Shown: positions 45,603 through 50,980 of the stretch, piece after piece
Numbering within the stretch: the first letter of the stretch is position 1
How the letters are laid out: the number at the start of each line of letters is the position of its first letter
Assembly: GCA_016844955.1 (NCBI GenBank)
Contig: JAERTH010000142.1
Span: forward strand, 1-50,980
Source of the DNA: Fidelibacterota bacterium
GTDB lineage: Bacteria; Fidelibacterota; UBA8477; JABMPR01
Length of the DNA: 50,980 nt
Reading direction: 5' to 3'
Position numbers and translations under genes: made by a program
The notes under the pieces: model-generated
Databases searched by the model: none
The model's input: the letters and a program-made list of their open reading frames with translations, nothing else
What the model was told of the DNA's origin: nothing

Positions 45603-46442
45603 ATGAAAAAAATAAATAGCCCCTGGAGAACCATTTCCACAGCAGTCTACGGCGCCCCCAATGAAGGGAAAATCTACGGAATCCTGGAAGTGGATGTCAC
45701 CGAAGCCTGGGAAATGATTAAGCGTAATCGTAGTGAAGGCCGACGTGTAACCATGACCCACCTGGTGGCAGGAGCCATCGGACGCGCCATTGGTTGGGAT
45801 ATCCCCGAAATGAACGCCTTTGTGAAACGAGGAGCGGTTATCCAGCGTGATGAGGTAATCGTCACAGTGGCTGTGAACATGCATGGTGGAAAAGAGATGA
45901 CCAGCGTGAAGTTACATGACGCCCATAAAAAAACGGTCTTTGATATTGCTGATGAAATCAGAAATCGCGTATCCAAAGCCCGTAGCGGTTCTGACAATGA
46001 CACCATGGAAAACAAATCCTTCATGGCCAAAGTTCCCTGGCCCTTCCGTCGCATGGCTTTTCTGTTGATTCGATTTATAACCAATACACTGGGTTTCGAA
46101 ATAAAATCTATGGGTCTGGGTCACAATGCCTTTGGTTCAATCCTCTTATCAAATATTGGTTCACACGGCCTTTCTGTGGGCATGGGCGCCTTATTTCCTG
46201 GCTCTAAATTGCCGGCTGTACTGGTAATGGGGAAGGAAGAGGATACACCAGTGGTTATAGATGGCAAGATTGTCATCCGCAAAATTTTACAGCTCTCCGG
46301 TACTTTTGATCATCGAATTATGGATGGTTATCACGGCGGGATGCTGGCCCATCATATCAGACGCTATATGGAGAATCCAAATCTGCTGGCAGAACAGCCA
46401 GTTGAATTGAATGAGGAAATCCTGAACTCAACGCCCTCTTAG
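45603..46442 (+). CDS. Stand-alone 2-oxoacid dehydrogenase acyltransferase (E2) catalytic domain protein
   Basis: A 279-residue protein with the chloramphenicol-acetyltransferase-like E2 catalytic fold. The active-site motif is intact: FDHRIMDGYHGG, with His237 and Asp241. The core VTMTHLVAGAIGRAI and LLSNIGSHGLSVGMGALFPG are also typical. It has no lipoyl domain and no E1-binding domain, so it is not a normal dehydrogenase E2. It probably acts as a free CoA acyltransferase with an unknown substrate. The transcript is convergent with the MauE-like gene, the stops being seven bases apart. No strong ribosome site precedes the ATG. Confidence 0.82.
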   Translation: MKKINSPWRTISTAVYGAPNEGKIYGILEVDVTEAWEMIKRNRSEGRRVTMTHLVAGAIGRAIGWDIPEMNAFVKRGAVIQRDEVIVTVAVNMHGGKEMTSVKLHDAHKKTVFDIADEIRNRVSKARSGSDNDTMENKSFMAKVPWPFRRMAFLLIRFITNTLGFEIKSMGLGHNAFGSILLSNIGSHGLSVGMGALFPGSKLPAVLVMGKEEDTPVVIDGKIVIRKILQLSGTFDHRIMDGYHGGMLAHHIRRYMENPNLLAEQPVELNEEILNSTPS

Positions 46443-46449
46443 GGTATAT

Positions 46450-46905
46450 TTACTTCTGATTTGTCCTGAATTGTAATTCCAGGAAGCCTGCACAGAGAAG
46501 CAGGCCAATATTTTCTGCGATTTTTCCAAACCCCAGATTTGCGGTTGCTTCGTTCACATTAAAACATCCACAGTTAAAATCTAAACCACGAGACATGGCT
46601 GAAATAACAGCCATGATAAAAACCAATAACAATCCGGCAATCCATGCATTGGCGGCACGCGGGTACTTGTTAAGTATCAATGCCAATCCGCATAGAAACT
46701 CAAGCCAGGGCAGTATAATGGCCGATATGTGCAGCAGGGGCAGGGGGAGGATGCGATAATTTGAGATTGACTTTGCGAACAGCCCCGGATTCCAGATTTT
46801 ATCCAGGCTGGCGTAAATGAATAGCAGACCCAGACCTATGCGCAACACCATGCCAAGCATCTGCCCGTATTTATGCTCCTGGATGATTTTTATCAGCACC
46901 TGCAT
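46450..46905 (-). CDS. MauE/DoxX-like membrane protein
   Basis: A 151-residue inner-membrane protein with four hydrophobic helices. The start at 46905 was chosen because it follows the stop of the rhodanese gene by one base (TGAAATG), and the longer frame would overlap it. GLLFIYASLDKIWNP marks the DoxX/MauE superfamily, and FNCGCFN (about residue 110) is the CGCF motif of MauE-type proteins, linked to disulfide or redox chemistry. Paired with a rhodanese, a role in sulfur or thiol redox handling is plausible. Confidence 0.78.
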   Translation of the reverse strand: MQVLIKIIQEHKYGQMLGMVLRIGLGLLFIYASLDKIWNPGLFAKSISNYRILPLPLLHISAIILPWLEFLCGLALILNKYPRAANAWIAGLLLVFIMAVISAMSRGLDFNCGCFNVNEATANLGFGKIAENIGLLLCAGFLELQFRTNQK

Positions 46906-46906
46906 T

Positions 46907-47428
46907 TCAGCTACCTGTCTCAATTGGATAGCCCGCTGCCTGCCACTCCAGCCATCCACCAAAAAAGAACACTACCTGTGAAAATCCCATCAGCTTCAAA
47001 TCGGCAGCCAGATCGATGGATGCATTACAATCCTCACCATCGCAATAGGTGATAATTGGGGTGCCAAAATCCAGGTTTTCAAGAAAAGCCATAGAATCCA
47101 TAAAGGCGTGTACCGGCATATTGATAGCTGCTTGGATATGACCCTTCTGGAATTCTTCAGGACTGCGTGCATCAATGAAAATAGCGGTACCATTTTCATG
47201 TGCCTCAAAAGCACCCCTGAGCGAAATATTAGAAGCGCTTTCAGTATTGCCATTGGGATTTATGGAAAGCGTGGGAATACTTACCTGCCCAGAATCACTT
47301 GATACGATAGTAAGCTCTGTTTTCAGGCCAATCCCGTTCGGCAATACCACTTGTGCGGATACACCAAGCACTGCAGAAACAAGCGCGAGTAAGGACATCT
47401 GTTGGAGTAAAACGGGTATGCTTTTCAT
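46907..47428 (-). CDS. Exported rhodanese-like domain protein
   Basis: A 173-residue protein with an N-terminal signal/anchor (about 1-26) and a single rhodanese domain (about 60-173). The start ATG 47428 is preferred over TTG 47437. Fold marks are FIDARSPEEFQKGHIQAAINMP and FFFGGWLEWQAAGYPI. The active-site loop is CDGEDCNAS, whose first Cys is the likely persulfide carrier, six residues from a second Cys. It forms a two-gene unit with the MauE-like gene; a periplasmic sulfur-transfer role is inferred. Confidence 0.82.
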   Translation of the reverse strand: MKSIPVLLQQMSLLALVSAVLGVSAQVVLPNGIGLKTELTIVSSDSGQVSIPTLSINPNGNTESASNISLRGAFEAHENGTAIFIDARSPEEFQKGHIQAAINMPVHAFMDSMAFLENLDFGTPIITYCDGEDCNASIDLAADLKLMGFSQVVFFFGGWLEWQAAGYPIETGS

Positions 47429-47581
47429 AAGGAACAATAATAAATGCCACTATAAACTAATCCTAATACGAAATCATTTGAATTCACCAAATAGTCGGAA
47501 AAGATTCTATATGATTTACGGATTAAGCTGACATTCCAGTAAGTGCCCTTTATATTCATTGGCTATTATAAGGAGGAAAAA

Positions 47582-48577
47582 ATGGCTGGTAAACGTATTG
47601 TTATTGGAGACAGCGAAGTTGAGATTCCCGATTTCGGGATGAAAACTTTTATCTTTCCTGTATTATTATTAATTCTGGTCTGGATATTTTTTGCCGGACC
47701 ATTCTATGTTGTTGCCCCAGAAGAAAATGGGGTGGTTAAAACTTTTGGGAAATTAACCCAAATTACTGAATCAGGTCTCAGGTTCAAATTTCCCTGGCCC
47801 ATCCAAACCGTTGATCTGGTAAATGTTGAAGAGGTCCGTCGACTCGAACTAGGCTTCCGTACTGTTCGTGCAGGAGGCACTCAAAATTCTGCACAGTATA
47901 AGGGGGTTCCCAGTGAATCACTTATGCTCACCGGTGATGAAAACATTGTCAGTGTGGATCTTGTGGTCCAGTACAAAATTAAGGATGCCGGGCAGTTCCT
48001 TTTCCGGGTGGCCGATCCTCAACGGGCAGTTTCCCATGCCGCTGAAGCATCCATTCGCCAGGTTGTAGGCTCACAAGCTATTGATCAGACCCTGACCACA
48101 GGTAAAGCCATGATCGAGGCTGAAACCAAGGGTCTTTTGCAAAAGGTATTGGACAGTTATGAAGCGGGTGTGCATATCGCGGAAGTCAAGCTTCAGGATG
48201 TAACTCCACCTCAGCAGGTAGATGCGGCATTCAAGGATGTACAGTCCGCTAAAGAGGAAAAAGAGAAGAAAGTCAATATTGCCCTTGGTTATCAGAATGA
48301 AATCATTCCACAGGCCCGTGGAGAGGCTGCTCAGGCATTTCAGGAGGCTGAAGCTTACAAGCAGAAGCGAATCAAGGAAGCTGAGGGTGACGCATCACGC
48401 TTTACTCAAATGCTGAATCAATATCGTCAGGCTAAAGATGTTACCCGCACACGTATGTACATTGAAACCATGGAAGAAATTCTACCAGGTATTGATAAAT
48501 ACATCGTTGATGGTAAGGATGCTGGTGGCCTGGTGAATGTCTTGAGCCTTGAGAAGGTGAAAGGAGGCGCAAAATGA
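47582..48577 (+). CDS. hflK: HflK, SPFH/band 7 membrane protease regulator
   Basis: A 331-residue inner-membrane protein that with HflC encloses and modulates the FtsH protease. The ATG at 47582 has an excellent ribosome site (AAGGAGG); an in-frame upstream ATG-like start at 47543 is rejected. A transmembrane helix (about 20-45) is followed by the SPFH domain (EENGVVKTFGKL, PWPIQTVDLVNVEEVRRLELGF) and a coiled-coil region with EAEAYKQKRIKEAEGDASRF. It is shorter than E. coli HflK, lacking the Gly-rich N-terminus. It overlaps hflC by four bases (ATGA). Confidence 0.92.
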   Translation: MAGKRIVIGDSEVEIPDFGMKTFIFPVLLLILVWIFFAGPFYVVAPEENGVVKTFGKLTQITESGLRFKFPWPIQTVDLVNVEEVRRLELGFRTVRAGGTQNSAQYKGVPSESLMLTGDENIVSVDLVVQYKIKDAGQFLFRVADPQRAVSHAAEASIRQVVGSQAIDQTLTTGKAMIEAETKGLLQKVLDSYEAGVHIAEVKLQDVTPPQQVDAAFKDVQSAKEEKEKKVNIALGYQNEIIPQARGEAAQAFQEAEAYKQKRIKEAEGDASRFTQMLNQYRQAKDVTRTRMYIETMEEILPGIDKYIVDGKDAGGLVNVLSLEKVKGGAK

Positions 48578-49425
48578 AAAATGTAGGAAGCCTCATTATT
48601 GTCGCCTTGCTGCTGCTGTTTGTCTACGGTGGTATCATGATCGTGGATGAAACCGAACAGATCGTTATTGTTCAATTGGGAAAACCAGTTCGGAATATTA
48701 CCGAACCAGGCTTAAACTTCAAAATTCCTTTTATTCAATCCGCCACTGTCTTTGAAAAAAGACTGCTGGAATATGATAGTGCACCTAATACGATTCTTAC
48801 TGAGGATAAGAAAAATCTGATTCTGGACAACTATGCCCAGTGGAGAATTTCCGATCCTCTGAAATTTATGCAGACCATGCGGACACAGGCCCTGGCCCAG
48901 TCCCGTCTGGATGATATCATTTACTCCAGTCTGCGTGTTCAGCTGGGTACACACCTCATGCATGAAATTGTATCGACCATGCGTGATTCCCTCATGCATA
49001 AAGTCACGTTGAATGCCACAGTTACCGCCCAGGAATACGGGATTGAAATTGTGGATGTACGCATCAAACGTGCAGATCTGCCTCGTGAAAATGAGCAGGC
49101 TGTATTTGATCGTATGAAGGCTGAACGTGAGAGAATGGCCAAGCAGTTCAGGTCCGAGGGTGATGAGGAAGCTGTAAAGATCAGGGCTGAAACCGATAAG
49201 GACCGTGAAATTATCCTGGCTGATGCTTACAAGGCAGCCCAGGAAGTTCGCGGAGATGGAGAAGCTCAGGCCATCAAAATTTATGCTGATGCCTATCAGA
49301 GAGACCCGGATTTTTATGAATTCGTAAGAACGCTGGATGCCTACAAGGAGGTCTTTGATGACAAGACCAAACTTGTGCTAACACCAGAATCAGACTTCCT
49401 GAGATATCTCAAGGATATGAAGTAA
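48574..49425 (+). CDS. hflC: HflC, SPFH/band 7 membrane protease regulator
   Basis: A 283-residue partner of HflK. It has an N-terminal membrane helix (about 3-25), the SPFH domain (TEQIVIVQLGKPV, GLNFKIPFIQSATVFEKRLLEYD), and the family-typical IVDVRIKRADLPRENEQAVFDRMKAERERMAKQFRSEGDEEA split across the domain end. GGAGG lies just before the ATG inside hflK. It ends with LKDMK and a clear terminator, so hflKC is a two-gene operon. Confidence 0.93.
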   Translation: MKNVGSLIIVALLLLFVYGGIMIVDETEQIVIVQLGKPVRNITEPGLNFKIPFIQSATVFEKRLLEYDSAPNTILTEDKKNLILDNYAQWRISDPLKFMQTMRTQALAQSRLDDIIYSSLRVQLGTHLMHEIVSTMRDSLMHKVTLNATVTAQEYGIEIVDVRIKRADLPRENEQAVFDRMKAERERMAKQFRSEGDEEAVKIRAETDKDREIILADAYKAAQEVRGDGEAQAIKIYADAYQRDPDFYEFVRTLDAYKEVFDDKTKLVLTPESDFLRYLKDMK

Positions 49426-49449
49426 ATCTGATCCACAAAAGCTTGATCA

Positions 49450-49488
49450 AACAGGGTGGTGTGTTTTCGGACATGCCACCCTGTTTTT
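49450..49488 (+). terminator. Rho-independent terminator of hflKC
   Basis: Stem ACAGGGTGG (49451-49459) with CCACCCTGT (49476-49484) and a T-run. The arms are the same sequence as the core of the terminator at 13719-13754. Confidence 0.88.
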
Positions 49489-49489
49489 G

Positions 49490-49802
49490 TTTGTTTACTG
49501 CTGTGGCCTAGAGGCGTCAGCCACTTGCGGTACCAAATGAAGGATCAAGATTCCTCCCCTCGGGTCAGAATGACTATTCCAAATTTTTAGAAGATGAAAT
49601 CATTGTAGATAATCTGGATACATCTATGACCCTACGAAGGTTAAGCATCCAGATAATTCAATCCATGAAGACCAGAGGTGAATTGAAGCATTGGTCTATA
49701 ACCTCGGATTCTAAGCCATAAAGAGATTGCCACCGTAGTGGGCAAATCTATATTTAGCAGCTTTGTCAGAATTGAGATGAATAGCGTAAAATGAGGCTTT
49801 AA
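49490..49802. other. Intergenic region before hslV
   Basis: Contains a short GC-richer piece (49535-49575, with CTCCCCTCGGGTCAGAATGA) that resembles a dispersed intergenic repeat remnant, then AT-rich sequence that probably holds the hslVU promoter. A weak minus-strand frame over 49641-49916 is rejected since it overlaps hslV. GAGG precedes the hslV start by eight bases. Confidence 0.4.
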
Positions 49803-50348
49803 ATGAACACATTCCCAGATATTCACGCCACCACAATACTCGGTGTCCGTCACAATGGAAAAGTCGCCCTGGGAGGCGATGGTCAGGTCACTTTTGGTGA
49901 TACAGTTATGAAACATGGTGCCGTTAAAATTCGCTCTATTTATGATGGTGATGTTTTAACTGGATTCGCTGGTTCTGCTGCTGATGCATTTGCTCTGTTT
50001 GAAAAGTTTGAAGCAAAGCTGGAAGAATTCAGCGGTGACCTGGTGCGAGCTGCGGTTGAATTGGCCAAGGACTGGCGTATGGATAAAATGTTGCGTAATC
50101 TGGAAGCCATGTTGATTGTTATGGATATTAATCACGGTCTCATTATTTCCGGGAATGGTGATGTTGTCGAGTCTGATGATGGAGTCATGTCGATTGGATC
50201 AGGAAGCCCATACGCCATTGCTGCTGCCCGTGCATTCATCGCCAGTGGCAAAAAATCACCTAAAGAAATTGTCCGACAATCACTTGAAATCACGGCAGAA
50301 ATCTGCATTTACACCAACAACAATATTAATGTTTTGGAATTGAAATAA
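49803..50348 (+). CDS. hslV: HslV, peptidase subunit of the HslVU (ClpQY) protease
   Basis: A 181-residue threonine peptidase of the proteasome-like HslVU complex. After a nine-residue propeptide (MNTFPDIHA) the catalytic N-terminal Thr10 begins [20 protein letters not shown], where VTFGDTVMK continues the family pattern. [16 protein letters not shown] is the C-terminal mark. It is followed 14 bases later by hslU, the usual operon order. Confidence 0.95.
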   Translation: MNTFPDIHATTILGVRHNGKVALGGDGQVTFGDTVMKHGAVKIRSIYDGDVLTGFAGSAADAFALFEKFEAKLEEFSGDLVRAAVELAKDWRMDKMLRNLEAMLIVMDINHGLIISGNGDVVESDDGVMSIGSGSPYAIAAARAFIASGKKSPKEIVRQSLEITAEICIYTNNNINVLELK

Positions 50349-50362
50349 GAGATACTGAATAC

Positions 50363-50980
50363 ATGAGTAAATTTTCGCTTACACCCAAAGAAATAGTCCA
50401 GGAACTGGATAAATATATTATTGGTCAGGACAGTGCCAAAAAATCTGTAGCCATTGCCCTTAGAAATCGCTGGAGACGTCAACAGGTCACCTCAGATATC
50501 CGGGATGAAATTCTACCCAACAACATCATTATGATTGGTTCAACAGGCGTGGGAAAAACTGAAATTGCCCGACGACTCTCCCATCTTGTGCAAGCCCCCT
50601 TTGTAAAAGTTGAGGCCTCAAAATTTACTGAAGTTGGATATGTTGGACGGGATGTGGATTCCATGATCCGTGATTTGGTTGACAATAGTTATAATATCGT
50701 CAAGGCAGAACATGAGATCACCGTTCACGAGAAAGCAATTGAGATGACCAATGAGCGTATCATGGATCTTTTACTGCCTCCCCTGAGTAATACTGATAAA
50801 GAGTCAGAAGATTATTTACGCTATCAGAAGACGCGCGACAAAATGCACGTCAAGTTGATGTCGGGTGACTTTGAGGATCGTGAAGTAGAATTTAAGGTTC
50901 AGGAAGATGCGAACAGCCCCATGATGCAGATCTTTGGACCTCTGGGGATGGATGATCTCAGCATGAATCTCCAGGATATG
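50363..50980 (+). CDS. hslU: HslU, ATPase subunit of the HslVU protease (3' partial)
   Basis: The frame is open to the right edge: 206 residues visible out of about 450. It begins MSKFSLTPKEIVQELDKYII and has Walker A GSTGVGKTE (about residues 57-65), then KFTEVGYVGRDVDSMIRDL (pore-loop/AAA region) and the start of the I-domain. It unfolds substrates and feeds them to HslV. The start ATG is 14 bases after hslV; the ribosome site is weak. Confidence 0.95.
   Translation, partial: MSKFSLTPKEIVQELDKYIIGQDSAKKSVAIALRNRWRRQQVTSDIRDEILPNNIIMIGSTGVGKTEIARRLSHLVQAPFVKVEASKFTEVGYVGRDVDSMIRDLVDNSYNIVKAEHEITVHEKAIEMTNERIMDLLLPPLSNTDKESEDYLRYQKTRDKMHVKLMSGDFEDREVEFKVQEDANSPMMQIFGPLGMDDLSMNLQDM

Noticed and set aside
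49641..49916. 91-codon minus-strand frame before and over hslV
   Set aside because: Overlaps the start of hslV and has no recognisable motif.

Overview
The window looks like a Gram-negative bacterium of the FCB group. The best guess is Candidatus Neomarinimicrobiota (Marinimicrobia) or a close neighbour such as Calditrichota. The grounds are a TonB-dependent receptor with a carboxypeptidase-like N-terminal domain, a PorV-type protein, several secreted proteins ending in a type IX secretion (T9SS/Por) sorting domain with the NYPNPFNP-type motif, and a large secreted protein with DG(V/I)DND and GEPNF repeats. No rRNA is present, so the placement is an inference from gene content.

Layout. 1-1307: the tail of an outer-membrane protein, then selD on the minus strand. 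selD appears to be a selenoprotein, with an in-frame TGA followed by a SECIS-like hairpin; the open frame without read-through loses the catalytic N-terminus. 1409-26977: a long alpha-glucan (starch, glycogen or maltodextrin) utilisation region, all on the plus strand. It holds a GH13 lipoprotein, a TonB receptor, a 1290-residue repeat protein, a PorV-like protein, a sorting-domain protein that may bind starch, an esterase with a CBM48-like module, a substrate-binding protein fused to a MalF-type permease, a MalG-type permease, two more GH13 enzymes and a GH133-type debranching enzyme. An IS200-like/RAYT transposase flanked by palindromic repeats sits just before the last gene.

27167-35651: a copper/silver-type efflux cluster with a Cys-rich exported peptide, CusC, CusB and CusA homologues, a CopZ-like metallochaperone, a small membrane protein and a lipoprotein with two metal-binding modules. 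35930-43811: a small membrane protein, a fused two-ATPase oligopeptide ABC protein, a TPR protein with what look like two Fis-type helix-turn-helix segments, a large secreted protein of unknown function, an HD-GYP phosphodiesterase and a doubtful small gene. 44222-45410: a beta/gamma-crystallin protein, tRNA-Lys and a broken partial copy of that tRNA. 45603-50980: a stand-alone E2-type acyltransferase, a MauE/DoxX-like membrane protein with a rhodanese, hflK-hflC, and hslV with the start of hslU.

How it could work: polymer is cut at the surface by sorting-domain and lipoprotein GH13 enzymes. Oligosaccharides pass the TonB receptor, are trimmed in the periplasm by lipoprotein GH13 and GH133 enzymes, and enter through the MalEF-fusion/MalG importer. 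No SusD homologue and no MalK ATPase gene are visible, so the 1290-residue protein and the CBM-like sorting-domain protein may do the surface-binding job, and the ATPase must lie elsewhere.
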